A stretch of 64,000 bases of DNA from Apteryx mantelli (GCF_036417845.1 NC_089982.1:60711684-60775683), one strand, 5' to 3'; shown: positions 11,112 to 25,110, counted from the stretch's first letter. The notes: generated by a model from the sequence alone, not told the origin. Made by a program: numbers and translations.

Positions 11112-14100
11112 GTAAGAAAATGAACTAGGCCTCTGCAGCCAAAAGGGCATCATTAAGACAGCTTATGGCTATCCTGGGGCACTCTAAATTCCACACAGGA
11201 TTGCTTTGAAATGCTCCAGTAAGCATACACACAAAGTTGTTCCCAGCTGCAGGCACAGTCCTTTTCAAGCAATCCTGCCCATCCTTTTGGAAAAAGTGGC
11301 CTCCTTTTCGCCTGCCCCAATATTTTCAAGACACAACCCAGCTTCTACTGATAGACAACTACATATGCACTAAATAGAGCTCATTCACTTTTTTTTCCAA
11401 GTCAGTCAGAACTTTAAATTATCTACAGTCCACCCAAAATTTCACTCTAAGTTGTTTTATTGATGGATCTATGTAAATATTACTGCAAATGTTACTGCAG
11501 AGGCCAGAGTTAAGAAGAACATTTGTTTTGATAGCAGTTTTCTCATGATTCATAATAACAAACATTTAACTTATCAATGACATCTGTTAATATGTAAAAA
11601 GCTGGATAAATAAACCTTATTCAGATTAAGCATATTGTATAGTTTATGTAGGGCTTTCCATTACCTGTGAGGTAACCAGAGTGAGTATGCAGAAAAATCA
11701 GATGATCAAATGTGCAGAAAGAATGGAATAATCCCTGCTGTAAGATAGACATTTTAAGTGTTAATTAATAATACTTTGGTGAAAATATATGATAGAGTTA
11801 GTTTTATTTTTACTGATCAATTTGAAATAATTCAGCTGGTAAGTCTTTTTCAGAAAGCAAATTATTGTTCCTGCCTCACAGTACCACTTTATTATCCAAA
11901 GTAATAACCTTGGCAAAAACATCTATTTCAACTCTTGAATAAGAACTTGGTTCACATGTCTAATGCTCTGTGTAAGAGAATTAGCAGAAACTCATCTCAG
12001 TGTGGTTTCAAAAGAGGAAACTAAGCAGACAGCCTTGTTAATTTAGCATATAGATTTGGAATAAAGTACAACATCCATCATCTCTTGAAATTCAATTAAA
12101 AATTGGTCTTGCATCCAAGGAAAAGGAGCCAATTTTCTGCTGGAAGCAGAGTCTTAGAAGATCACTGAAACCTTAATGGTTCTTTCATTGTGGGAGCCAA
12201 CACGAAAGAAAAACCAGTTTGGGAGTTCAAATTACCCCTTACATTAAAAGCTAGAATGTGTGTAATCTTGAATTTAGGACCATTGTCATTAATGTAATGT
12301 GCTCTGCCATCATGGGCACATGGAGAATTCCAGCTGCGCTTCTTCGATTTCCCTTAAAAATCCTCACATTTGTCACTGTACGCTGCCTGCAACACAGAGC
12401 TGCTGAACTGCCTTTTGAATTCAGAGCGAATGCAACAGCAAGGCTGAAATATCCGCTCTTACCATCTGCTGTGTGTGACAGTTCTTAGCCTCCTACAGTC
12501 GGTTTGCTCTATGTGTGATAAAAAGATACTTGCAAACACACACCAAGATTTAATATCTGGGAAAAGGGAAGCCTGAAAATATGTTAACAAGATTTTCAAC
12601 ATTAAACACAATTTTGTTTCAGATTTCAGCTGTTAAACATCTTAATTTGTTTTGCTTTTTACTCCAGTAACATAATGCTAATAAACTCTGACAGCTTGTG
12701 ACTCCACAATGAGGAGGTTTCTCCAAGCAATCTCTTTCCTTGAAATTTGATTTACAAAGTGCCTCAGTCCTTTAGCTGGATAGCAGCAGTCACTGTCACA
12801 ACGCTTGGTGTGACTCGAAGTAGGAACACAAATCTGGAAATCTTCTGAAAAGCATACAGATTTGTTTGTTTTCATCTAGTGCAGGATTCACTGAGATGAA
12901 ATTATCCTTTTAACCTTTTAATATTCTCTTCTGTCAGTTAGCTCCTTTCAGAAAATGCTATCATGCAACATCTGCCATGCTCCAAAATAAATGGTGGATG
13001 CTTTTCTGGAATGTACGTTAAACCCTTGGTGCAGAAGGTAGGTAGCATTTATGCAATTTATTTTTATGATATTAGTCCTGGATGAGTGGGTCTAATGGTT
13101 AAAGCAGAAAGCTTTCAGACTCCCATGTCCTTGTGCCATCCCTATCTAGCTTTGGGCTTCTCCCTAGCCAGCTATGGGCTTTTCTTCACCAGCAGTCAGG
13201 TCATGCTGCCTTCTGGGGCTCCCTGTACAGCTGCAGGCCACTGCTGAACTGCTAGGACAGCTTATTTCACCTGTAGGCCAGCCCCAACCTTGAGTGGGTC
13301 ATCACTTTCCTGGGAAACCAAGTTTTTGTTGCACAAGAGCTGCATGTACTGATATTTCATACCAAGCAGCCCTGTATAAAGGACATGAAAAATAAGTGAA
13401 AACAACCTTCTGCTACCAGAGCTATTCAGCCAGGTGGCTGCTGCTCTAGCTACCAAGAGAGTGCCAGGAGCTGCTTCGCAGACACCGGCATCAGCACAGC
13501 AGGCAGCATCCTTGCTGCACACATGCAGGTGCCTAGTCCTGAATGGCTGGGGCATACCCTGGCACATCCCTGCATCGTGACATACACATCACATAGCGTA
13601 ACCAACTTCAAAGGGTGAGCACCATTTGGACCATACACTCAGGAAACCGTGTAATTAACCAGAGAAGATGATCTAGCACCAAAGCTCAGTGAAAAATGTT
13701 TTATTTACCTCTTCTCCCAGTATATTGATTTTTAGTGGAAAATGAAATTTCACATTTGTTTTTCTAGAATAACATATAGCTGCTACTTTCCAGGTGGGAG
13801 GTACAAAAGCTGCTGTAGGAACAGGTGTACAGGTGTTTCCAGCTCTCCTTCACCGTAGGTTAGGCTTGGGAAACTAAGCTGATGTCACCTAGCTAAGAAG
13901 CCCTGCTCATTGAGAAGAAGAGAGACCTAAAACATCCAAGCTCCATCTCTGATAAGGCACTGCAGCAGGCATCACTCACAACCAGATTTTGTTTACAGTT
14001 GTTAAATCTGCTTTCTTCCAGAAAGGGAACACTTCTTGCTGTGCTTTCCTCTCAAAAAAAAAAGTTTAAATGAAAGGATTCAGCTTCAACTTCACCTCCA

Positions 14101-17100
14101 AGTGTAGGAAACGACCAGCCAAGACAGCAGGTCTGTGCCCTGCGTAACCGCAGCCTGCCCAGAGGCGCTGGGGCTGGCTCCAGCCCTGCTAGACCAGCTC
14201 CTGGAAGCTGAGCTGAGTCAGGGCAAAGATCCCAGCCAGTTAATGCACCTTATTTCCAGACAAGCTGTCTCGACTCCTGGTGGGTTTCTTGCTGCAGTGA
14301 CTTTTATTGCAGTACCCAGACTAGCCAGGTCTTTCTGAACTCTGCAGTCACTACACTCTGGTCACAAAAACTGTTAAATGCACGCTTTGTTGCTTTATGT
14401 TTTTTACTGTCTATACTGGGTTTCTAACAAACATTTTTATTGGCACAACTCATGCAAGTTGTAGTCTAAATTAAATTTGCTAGCTAAACATTCTCTCTCT
14501 GGGCAAATTAGTTTGCACATCCCATTTTATTACTTTGGAAATAGGTATGTAATAATATTTTTCTGCCTCACAGGGTTGTTTTTAAATATTATTCAACTAA
14601 TAGTTGCAAAGAGCTTTACAATTTTATGGTAATGATGGGCTTCGTAAGCAGAAGTGATTATTAAATATGTTGGCCAGGAAATACCCCACAGATTTCAGCC
14701 TGCCTTTTCTGTTAGTGCTACTTGAAATACATTTGAGACATCGGAATAATAAAGTCTAGATAGTAGTGTTTTTAAACATGACCAGTGACTCTGGGTACCT
14801 AACCTGAGACCTGCCAAAGATGTCTGATTATATGGGGATGAGCAATCAACCATTCTTGAAAGTCAGGCTGTTCGCAAGCTCCTGAGGTTGGACGCTCAGG
14901 AAATGTGGTATCCAAAATGATTCAAAATCTTGTCCACATTTTTTGTATTTTTGCAATACAAACAAAATAATTGGCATTTGTACACAAGCTGAAGCCCAGT
15001 AGCTTCAAAACAGAGAGATCTTTCCTTAAAAATGTAAATAAATGAAATGGTTTTGAAAAATTTATTTTCTTTCCTTGATGAAAGATACAGATGAAAGATT
15101 CAGACTGGGGATCCATTAGCTTTGTGAATCAGAAGTATTTAATAAAGACTGTCAGAACAGCATGCTTCTCCGCACTTGGCTTGCTTCAATCATCTTATTA
15201 TTTACATATTTCTGCAGGAGTCCTCATTGCAGCCTGTGTCTGCCATGTTTGTATGCAGCTTTCCAAAGTTTATTGGCAAATACTATGTTTATTTACAGCT
15301 GTTTTTTCTAACTGAGGATGCACAGCAAGCAATTAAAAAATACCGTATTGATCAGTTGAGAAGAATTTCTGTCTAAAAAGCAGAACCCCTGGCACCTGAG
15401 CGAAGAAAAAAGGAGCGTTTTTCAGCAGATGCTGATGGCAAGCTCCTGTACAGAAAGATGCATGCCTTGTCCTGACCTGTGCTGCCTTGTGACACGCAAA
15501 ATGCTCCACAAGCGCTGTCACAGCACGCGGCCACCACTGGGAACAGACTCTGCCCAAAACCAGCTCACGATGAACAGGAATTTGGAACGAGAACGCTACT
15601 GAATTTTGTTCTTTTGGCGGGGGGAAAAGGCCTCCAAAGTGGGCAATGTTCTCAGAAGAGAGCAAGAGGGGAGAAATGCCGCAGCTCCATGTCACAGTTC
15701 ACCCTCTGAGTGCTCTTGCTGAGTGCAAGTCACTTTTCTGTCACCGGCATGCAGTTCCTGTGGGTTCTTTATTACAACTTTTCTACATATGAAGATCTAT
15801 TTGCACTCTTCATTTTACCTTTCCTGTAACTGTTAGGAGCTAATGCTGATTGTTTTTTACTTCAGAGCTTGTTCAGTAACTTATTCACTGTAAATCTTCA
15901 GCTCCAGGCTAACAAAACATGGGAGTCACTGGCAACTGGAAGTGTGTGAAAATAGCTGCATGTGGCTTCAGCACTCTTGAAAAGTGTTGAAGCAGCAAAA
16001 AGAAACATATCCATGGGTTTGCTTATTTTAGTCACACACTAAGCAGATTTTTTAAACATTCAAGAAGAAGAGAGGCATTGAGAAAGTCAAGTATTGAATG
16101 ACAATATTCCATCATAAACTATTTATCTGCATCTATACTTTGCTCAATTATGCCTAGGCAAGGGGCTGCCACTTAACATACAGCTTCATACAAAAGAATG
16201 CAGCTTTGAAGATAATGTACCACCAACAGAAATTTGATCAGTATATAAAAAAATGTGATAGCTGTAATCTAAATGTCGCTATATATAGTAACAGAGGCTT
16301 TTTTTTCCTGGAAAGTAAACCTAACTACACAGAAGATTTGCAGCTTGTGTAACTTAAAGGCTTTCTCCTTTCACTCCACCTTGTGTGCTGAACTGAAGGT
16401 CTGCAAAGGCGATCCAGCAACCTGAGCGCCTCTGACTCTGGTTCATTCAAAGATTTCTCAAAAGCGTGTCACTTGCAAAGGTGATTTAATGATGTAAGGC
16501 TTGCAAATGAAACTGCAAACATTGTCTTCTTCTGTATAAAACACTGAGCAGCCAAGACATCACTTAGCTGTAGCAATTCTGATTCAGCTAAGGAAGCCTC
16601 TGTGTGTTGTTACCAGTCTGGGAGACACCCATGCCCAATATTGCACAGCATTGTGATAGATCAGCTTTGTTACTACAGGCAAAGAGAGTCAGCTGTCACA
16701 GTATTTTCTTGTTATAAATGAAATATTCTGTCATAGTACTCAGAGAATAAGCTTAAGATCAACTATTTTCTAAGCACTGAAGGATATAAAATTACTAATT
16801 AACACTTACAGGAGAAATATAATAAGAAAGCCTATCAGTAAAGGTCTTGCCAGAATTCAAGACCTCATTTCTATAAAAAGATCTGAAAAATGCAGCTGCT
16901 TTTCTTCAAGGAGAATAGAGCAGATTCTGCAGCAAAACCTTCACACATTGCTGTGGGCAAAAGCACATTAGTCACTACCCTTAAAATACAGAATTGCTTT
17001 TCAACTGTTGTGTGCCCATGTGTGTATGTAACAAATTCTCTGAGCAGTAACAGTTTTGGATGAGGCAAAATGGAAACACTGATAGTCTGGATTAGCTGAT

Positions 17101-18533
17101 TGGCCTCAGCCAGTGTCTCCCAGCTTTGCTATGAGCATGTATACACATGCTAAAAGCATATGTGGCATCTCAAGTGTTTGAAAGTGGTTTTGTGAAGCTG
17201 CAAATTAATTTTGAAATCTAGCTTTGGTCCACTGGAACAGACCTGCAATTGTATCAGCTAGCAGCACACTGTCATAAGCCTCTTTTCAATGTCATCCTAC
17301 CTTTTCCAAACTAGCAACATACTACAAAATACATTCAGGGCTACTGTTAAGAAATGTGTCATTTGGGAATTGGTTCATTACGTAAATGCTGTCCTTTCAT
17401 ACTTATGTTTTAAACTCAGCCTAAGATCCATCAGTGCTCTTTTTAGAACAAGAAAGCTGAACACATTTCATAGCACTGTATCTAACTTTGCTCTCTTCAT
17501 GCTTTTAAATGACCTGAAACATAGCTGGGACATGACTGAGTGATCTCTGGCTCTCCTGGGGACGGGCACGTGTTGGGTGCTACCCTGCTTCCACGAATAA
17601 TTCCAGTACAAGCCCATGAAACAAGGAAGGGCACTAAAAGCTAAATCAAGTAAGAATCAATCCCATCAATTTTTTAAAAAGCCCCAGTTGACCGCTCCTG
17701 AGGTGTCAGAGGTTTTAGTGAAATCCCTCTCTGCTGAATGTACTAGAAAATGTCAGTCCACCAAACAGTTCAGAGAGCTTAGTTTCACCCTCAGCTTGAT
17801 GATGACCAGAGTATTATCAACACATGTCAATCAGGAAAAGCTTTAAACTAAGACTTGAATGGTAGCACAAAGTCCAACACAGAGACTCCCTGTCGAAATC
17901 TAGACTACTTCAATACATTTCCATTGTTAATAGACCATGCAGATGCCAAAGCACTTATCAGAGAGTTCATTTTTCCTAAGCAAAGTTCATAGATTAGACC
18001 AAAAAACCTCACATTTAATATCCTTTAAAAAAAATCAACCACTTTGTTTTCACATGACAATATTTAAAAGTGGTCTCAGGAAAGGGTGTTTTGAGGTACT
18101 GCCTTCAGTCTGAGTGATAGGGACATGTTGAGAAAAAAGAGGACTAGTGTTATGGCTCCCCCTTACTTACTTGTGTATTTTCATAATGTTTTATGAACCA
18201 CCAGGAAGGCAAACAAAGAGCACGTGGACACAATGAAGAGGGGAGTCTCCATTGCAAGCACCTGAATCCAGGTCCATGGAACAGCAATTCTGAAAATTAA
18301 CACTGTAGTTGTTTAAGAAAAAGATCATTTCTCTGACACATCCTATTCATATTCTGAATGGCAAAAAATTTGACTTCCCCATCTCTGAGACCTCAGTGAT
18401 ATGGTTGTTACTTTTTTATCCCCCACTGCCTCCTGAGAGGCGTTCTTCCAAATTATATTCCATAAAAGTTCGTATTTATATGAGTGTAGGTCCTCTAAGT
18501 GATAAATGTTGCTTTGAGACATAGCAGTTGTAA
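11112..18533. other. Intergenic, no gene seen
   Basis: About 7.4 kb of AT-rich sequence with short chance frames only. Some stretches (for example around 12,250-12,490 and 16,490-16,600) have balanced composition and could be conserved non-coding elements. Nothing in a single sequence proves that. Confidence 0.5.
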
Positions 18534-18560
18534 ATGTCATGCCATGCTGGGGCATGACAT
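18534..18560. repeat. Perfect 10-bp inverted repeat (hairpin)
   Basis: Arms ATGTCATGCC (18534-18543) and GGCATGACAT (18551-18560) are exact reverse complements around a 7-base loop. No poly(T) tract or promoter signals point to an RNA gene. Confidence 0.85.
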
Positions 18561-21500
18561 CCTGTCCTTAGATGCCTGTTGGTAAAGACGAGTGACTTTA
18601 TTCTGTTGTGAAAGTCTTCTCCTAAGACAAATCGATATACTCTCTCAGACAGGAAATGATTTGGGTTGAATGCAGGAAAACCTCTCATTTGCAGAAAATA
18701 TTGATACACTGTTGAACCTCCATAGGAATAGCATGGCTGGCTAGTATCTGTTGCATTGCTGATTTTTCTTCTGCGAATACAGAATGAATGATCAGTCCGT
18801 TATCCAGTAATGGGTATTTGTGAATGCACAGAAACCCCAGTTTTGTTATTTTTATGAGGTCTTTTGCAAACAAGCTTCAAACAGCTGAACCATTCCTTGT
18901 AGGAGGTATACAAATATCAGAAATAGGTAGCTATTTTTAGGGTCATGCAAACATATTTAGAAGGGTCTCAAAGTCTGAGTATGCTGTGGCTAGCAACAGA
19001 GTTTCCTACAGCCTGTTACATGCTTCAGGGCACTATCACCAGAGATCCTCTTTGCCTTTGCACAAGAAACACATGTCCGATGCCAGATCTATTGTATGGA
19101 AAGTGTTTTAGTGAGTTTCTGAAGAGCAGAAACTAGAAAAAAAGAATACTTTGAAGAGCTACATCATCTTCTACAGAATAAGCAGCATTTGCTACAGGTG
19201 TTGGTTTTTGCCTTTTTAGAAGGAAAGGTTTGACCCAGCCAGGCAGGATTTTGAGACATTTTCTGCCCCACAAGCCCTAACACTCTGCCCTAACAGTCAA
19301 CATGTGAAGCTACCACACGTTTTCCAAAGATGTGGATGGCATGTCTCTGTTCCTATGCTTCTTGTTGGAGTAATTTGTTGTCTGTAATGAAAAGGACAGA
19401 GAAAAGGATTTTTTAAAATCTTGTTTTCTTCTTGTTGTGATTATTCTGTTATTTCAAGGAAAGACTAGGATTTCTGTCATTTTTTACTCTCATTTCTACA
19501 ACCATACAATATGACTTCAGTATGTTCTAAGAAACAGGTTACCTACTTAGAAAAACATATCTGTGAACCATGGATGTGGCATTAGCTAAGAGAATTAGCA
19601 GTGCATCCTGTGCAGTGAAGCAGGGGGAGTCTGTGGATGAGTTAGCAATGACTCATGAGATTGTCTTCAATAATGGATTCTTTTTCTCCTAAATGGCTTA
19701 AAAACCCATATGCTTTGGGAAGGGGAGCTCCAACAGCTGCTCTTGCAGAACATGGGGTATTCAGTCTTCAGAGCAGCAGCTGTAGCCTTGCAGAGGGGTA
19801 AGCATTCCTCTTATATTTGTAGCTCACACTGGATTTTAGAAAACCAACCAAAAAAAAGAAAACAACAACAACAAACCCCACAAAATACAAACCCCACCCT
19901 ATTCTGAGAGGAGAGCCACAGCCCAGTTAAGGAAAACATTATACTTTCAATCTTTGTTTTGGACCCTTATTACTTGTAAAACTTGAGTGGGTTCCAGTTT
20001 AGTCATTTCCCCTTATCAGGAAATTCAGATGAAATTACTTTCCTACCGGAGGCTTTTAGAGGTATATAGGAGTCCTGTTTGGCTTTACAAGAGATGTGTT
20101 TTTTCTGGCATCTTTTCTTTTTTCCCCAGCCAAGTGGTGGTCACCTGATCAGGTCCAGTGTCCAGACTCCCCTCCTGATTGTCCCTGCAGACGTGTCTCT
20201 GAAATGGAGCATTTTGTTGTCTTGTTCTCCACCTACCTAACCTTCTCCAGGAGAGCAGACACAAGCCTGCCTCTGAGGGAAGCGGGCTGAGTCCCCTCTC
20301 CTCAAAGTTTATTAATTACTTAACCAGCCTCCCGCTATCAGGAAGGGATACCTGCGTCCGTACGAGAACAAACCTTTCCTTGCTCAGCTGGGCAGCGAGA
20401 ACCATACCCGAAGGCTAATTTTCTAAACAAAGTGGTAGCACTTTGCTTTTAACTGTCACCAAGGACAGTTGTGTGGATGAGGGTTGATACTCACGAGATG
20501 AGCAAGCTACTAATATTTATTACTACCACTGTTTATTACCTGTGCCTAGAGCTTCTAGTAGATACCAGGGCCTGACTGGGTTCACAGGTAATCTCTGCAC
20601 CAAAGCACTAAAGGAGAAGAAAAAGCTAGTGAATTAGCTGGCCTCAGGTTTCCTCTCCAGCAGACCTGCCTATCCCGGGGGCTCTGCGTTACCATTTATC
20701 CCTTTGCATCGTGCCCAGAGAGGGTGGGAGGAAGGACAGAGCTCTGCTGTATGCCCTCGGCTGCTCTGTGGGCCATCGTCCACCTGCCCTCGCCCAGCCG
20801 TGGCAGGGTGCTCCCCCAGGGCCCCTCCACAGCCCTCGAGGTGCTGGCAAGGTGAGCAAGTACTGTGACTCCCCTTTTGTAAGGTTTGCTGGATCACTTT
20901 GGCATTAAATCAGCCCAGGTGGAGTACAGCCCCCACTGATGTCATTTTAGCATCACAAATGGTGCTGGTAAAGTTAGAGCTGCCAGATCACACACACCAG
21001 GGGAAAAGAAAGAAAATCAGGATTTCCACCGTTTTCCTGGCCCGTACAGGTCACCTGCCTGTCTGGCTGCCCAGCAACTTTGGTGCAGAGCGGCTGAATC
21101 AGAAACATCTGCCTGGCTGCCGCCACTTCCAGCCTCACAGCAGCCTCCAGTGGCAGCGAGCTCCTCCGACAGGCACGGCGCGGCTCTGCAGCGATGGAAA
21201 CCCTTGCTCACCTCTTACACCAGAGCAACGCTGGCCCTCTACCCAGAGACATACATGGAAAAATAATGTGATGCCACTACCATTTCCATTAAGGCAGCTG
21301 TGATCCAGGCACCAGGATAAGAAACTACTTTAAAAAGATTAAATTGTCAGTACTTCCCCATGACTCACCAACAGCTGAGATGCATATCTGGCTCAAAACC
21401 AAGACAGCCATCCATTGAACACTTGATTGAAAGGAAGGGCCAATTCTTAGTTTAAAATGTTGCGTGAACCTTTTGCTGGTTAGGGGTGAAGCCACACACT

Positions 21501-22003
21501 CTTGAGGACTCAAGATTTAGGGAGGCACTTCAGCACATGCATAACCAAGCACAAACTCAAAGATCTTTGCCACCCAGGCATGGGATTAACCAAGCACATG
21601 TTTACCTTTCCAACACAAAGCACTTTGTTGAACTGAAGTTTGAATCACAGTCTGCTGACACCAGTGGAAAATCTTCTGAGGACTTTGGATGCGACTCAGA
21701 GCTGCCAAGATCCTGGCCGGCCAGCGCTGCTCGTCCCTCACCACAACAGGCACGCACACGCACTCGGGTCCCTGCTCATCTCAGCTTACGGTAGTGATCT
21801 GCAAGGTATTGTCCCATCTCATGTACGGCTCTCATATTGTCTCATTTCACATGCTAAACTTTGTGGACTACAGCTCAGCCCAGTCCACCCCAAGCAGAAA
21901 CTTTTCCCATTGGGATGTACCCAGCCTGCAATCCAATTTTGCTGACATATCACATGCAAAAAGAGAAGTTAGTTACAAGAAGCAAAATCAACACTTCACC
22001 AAA
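18561..22003. other. Intergenic downstream of LIMCH1, no gene seen
   Basis: Sequence between the hairpin and the inferred LIMCH1 poly(A) site. It includes an A-rich low-complexity stretch at about 19,850-19,905 and moderately GC-rich segments near 20,660-20,850 and 21,030-21,220. Overlapping short open frames there show no domains. No coding exon is supported. Confidence 0.5.
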
Positions 22004-22016
22004 TGTAATCAACGTT

Positions 22017-22022
22017 TTTATT
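22017..22022 (-). terminator. LIMCH1: Distal LIMCH1 poly(A) signal AATAAA
   Basis: A canonical AATAAA on the minus strand is followed 11 bases later by CA and then a G/T-rich stretch (TTTGGTGAAGTGTTG). This is the usual three-part layout of a vertebrate cleavage and polyadenylation site. Confidence 0.65.
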
Positions 22023-23194
22023 TATAAACGTACATTTACTATAAAAGCTGTTGCATTTTAGACAAGTCTTCCTAATTTCCAGAGGCATTTTAGAATAAAT
22101 AAAATAAAGGAAAGATTAGCATAATCGGTATTCAACATTAGCTCCAGTTAGGACAGCAATCCTCATCCTTGAATGGACATGCATATAAGGATGGTCCCCT
22201 GTCAGTTCACCAACCTTTAGGACATTCACTGAAAACCACAGACGAACTGCATCATAACACTACATAGCAAGAGTAAGGAAAAAATGCACCATGGAAGTGG
22301 GGTAGTGAAATACAGAAAGGTTATGATGCTTATTGAGGTTCTCTGAAGTATTAAGAGGCTAAGTAAATTCTGAAACATCTAAAAACCATTACATATATTG
22401 TACTTGCTTAGCAACAATAAATCACTTTTGCAACAAATACATTTACATTGTAGTTCAAATGTAATAAAGCGTTTTTTTTCTGTGCTGCAAAGTTCCTGAT
22501 AAGAAATGTATCATATTTATGTGTTAAACTGAAAACAAAGGGGGAAAAAAAAGGTCTTAGCCCAAATGAATTTGCCATATAGGACTCCAAATGAAAAATA
22601 AATCAACATTGACAAAGTAGTTGGCAAGTACAATTTAGCAAACTTGAAAATTATTCTGTGCTGGTGTTTGGGAGGGGGGAATTGTGGTCTGAGAATGCTG
22701 CTTCATTTTGCTTTACATACAATTAACTTCACTACAACATGCATATATGAATCTAATTGCTAGACCGCGGGATAAATTTCCAAGCAGCTTCAGAGCCCGA
22801 GCAGCGTCTGCAAGGCTGCACACCCCCCACCCCATCCCTTGCTCATGCTTTTGGTTCCAGTCATGCTTCCTCTGACATCTTTGGGCATCTACCACTAAGT
22901 TAATGAGAAGCAGATCTGTCTGTGACAACCAACCTTTTTATACACTTGTGACTGATTTGCACATCTAAACTACATCACATGTGTGAATCAGTGTTAGTGA
23001 CTCATACCAAATAGACATACAAGCATGCATTAAAGGAGGTCTTGTTTGAAAATTAGGCCCAGACATAATATATTCACACATCCTTAATGCAGCACATGGA
23101 ATTATACAGATGTACAAAGTAGTTTATAAAATCCTTTTGAATTTCCATGTTGTGCATTATTTGCAGGAAAATGTTATGATGACCACATGCAAAC

Positions 23195-23205
23195 TGTAAA
23201 CATCC
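23195..23205 (-). promoter_or_regulatory. LIMCH1: miR-30 family target site in LIMCH1 3' UTR
   Basis: The mRNA strand reads GGATGTTTACA, the exact complement of bases 1-11 of the miR-30 family (5' end UGUAAACAUCC). This contains a full 8-mer seed match plus extra pairing. Seed pairing of this kind normally lowers mRNA stability or translation. Activity here is inferred from sequence. Confidence 0.55.
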
Positions 23206-25084
23206 TGGTTATCAAAAACCTTTAACAGTAAATCATGCAAATGGTTAATCAAAATATTGCACTTCACTGTCTTATTTTCAAAACATTTTTCTGATTTTTG
23301 CTTTTTTTAAAAAATACTCCCCAGGTGAAGTCCCATGAAGGACTTTAACTTTTTGGATTTATTGCATCCATGAGTCATCACTGACTGTGTGCAACAGCTT
23401 TGCATTTTCTAAGGCACAATTTTAAGGAAGAAACATGTAACTTCCAGCAGACAGTCACAATGCCCTCAAATGATAACATTGTGCAGGTGTTTTCGATGAT
23501 GAGCAGTTTTGCATGGGTATGCAACTCATATGCAAGCAACTGTCTAACACTTAAATAAATAGTTGCTAGCTATATAACAGCTCAAAATTATTGCTTCCCC
23601 AATAACCAGGTCATTTCCACTTACTGACACATCAACAGACAATGGATGTGCACATACATAAACCAAGAAATCTGTTAGTTTAGTTTCATCATGGTTTTTA
23701 AGGCAGAATAAGTTGTTTTCTTTTCTCCATTTTAAGTTGCATTTTGAACTGCCAAAATGAGATATTTTACAACTGTAATATATCACCTCAACTTGTCTGT
23801 GTATTCCAGCTATTCTAGGTTACAGTGAGCTCCTAGCTGACACAGCTCTGCCTGCTGTTCCAGCGAGCAGCAACATACCTAAGCAAAAAGCGCAAAGGAA
23901 AACTGCCCCAAACACAGGCAAGTTAAGCTTTTTTGCCTGTCACTATCGGCCTCCTCCCTGCCTGCCTTCCACCCTCCCAGTTTTTGCTGACCTTTGGGGG
24001 TGGACACATGGAGGGACACGTTCACGGCCATCACTTGGCCGCCCTAATTCACCACGGAACCGAGTGAGGACTTGGGAGGGGATCCTCACCACACGCATTT
24101 CTTCTCATGTGATTTCAATTAAACATAACACTCGCAAGTGAATGAGCAGATCTCAGAATAACTTGGACCATCTATGGGAAAGTTACAAACCAATAGAAAA
24201 AGTTCACCATACCATCGAACTGCAGCTTGTAGATTCACATTTCAGTCGTATCTGCCCATTCAAGCTCCTCTCCCCCACATCACCCTTTCATCAAATCTAA
24301 CAGCAACACAGGATACTGATTTTATCATGAAGGATTGCTCCTAATGGGAATTTCGCAGTCGCTAATGGTATAGAGTCTTTAGGTTTAATGAAGAAATCTT
24401 TATTTGACAGAATATTAAGCTATAGTCATGAACATTACATGAGGTACACAAACAAAAAATCCTATCACTAAAGGTGCAATAATTTATTTGTATAACTCCT
24501 ACCCTCCACTGAAGGTAATATAAACACAAAATGTTTCAGAATTACAGGATGTATTATCAAACTAGTCTCTGTATAAAAAAAAAGTTATAGCTTCAGTTAT
24601 AACAGAGAAGTCATGTGCTGTGGTGTTTAGTTTTTCAAATGCACTGATTAGATACTATCTTAAAATTACTTCTCATCTCAACTTGGCATATTCTATAAAG
24701 GCTCTGTAAACTTAAAATTTTAATTCTTAGAAATATTAAAACAAAACAAGTTTATTGCATCTTTATTTTCTTATTACTTTTAAAAGAACAAAGTAACAGA
24801 CTGGATATCATAAACATACCTGAAAAGGTGGGAATTTTTTTTATAGTACTTAGGCTACACTTTACCAAATACTGTCATACATATTTTGCAAATTCCTTAA
24901 GAAAGGGGGAAAAAACATATTGCGTTTTAAAGGAGCAGATGTAGTGTTTTCATATGAGCTTTTCAAAATGAGATGAGAGCTATGACATCTGTGGATTCAA
25001 GCTGTTACAAGTGATTGTCTGGAGGCAGCCGAGACACGTGAGAAGAGAGTTCCTTCTTGCAAGTCATTAGGACTGAAAGTCATG

Positions 25085-25110
25085 TCACAATGTAGTTGGC
25101 TGCCCAGCAG
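25085..25110 (-). CDS. LIMCH1: LIMCH1 last coding exon (C-terminus and stop)
   Basis: The acceptor TTTTATCCAG precedes CTGCTGGGC. With the single base carried from the previous exon it encodes T-AGQPTTL and a TGA stop (25085-25087). AGQPTTL is the conserved end of LIMCH1. It lies just after the last zinc-ligand pair and has no known catalytic role. The 3' UTR continues in the same exon. The 2.6-kb intron before it (25111-27674) holds no other exon I can support. Confidence 0.93.

Larger units (their letters stand above)
22004..25084 (-). other. LIMCH1: LIMCH1 3' UTR
   Basis: Downstream of the TGA stop the minus strand has no coding signal for about 3.1 kb, up to a convincing poly(A) site. 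AATAAA lies at 22017-22022, a CA cleavage dinucleotide at 22005-22004, and a G/U-rich downstream element just beyond. Earlier AATAAA motifs at 24751-24756, 24762-24767, 24483-24488, 24399-24404 and 23358-23363 could give shorter transcripts. A miR-30-type site is at 23195-23205. The length assigned is an inference from the signals. Confidence 0.7.
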
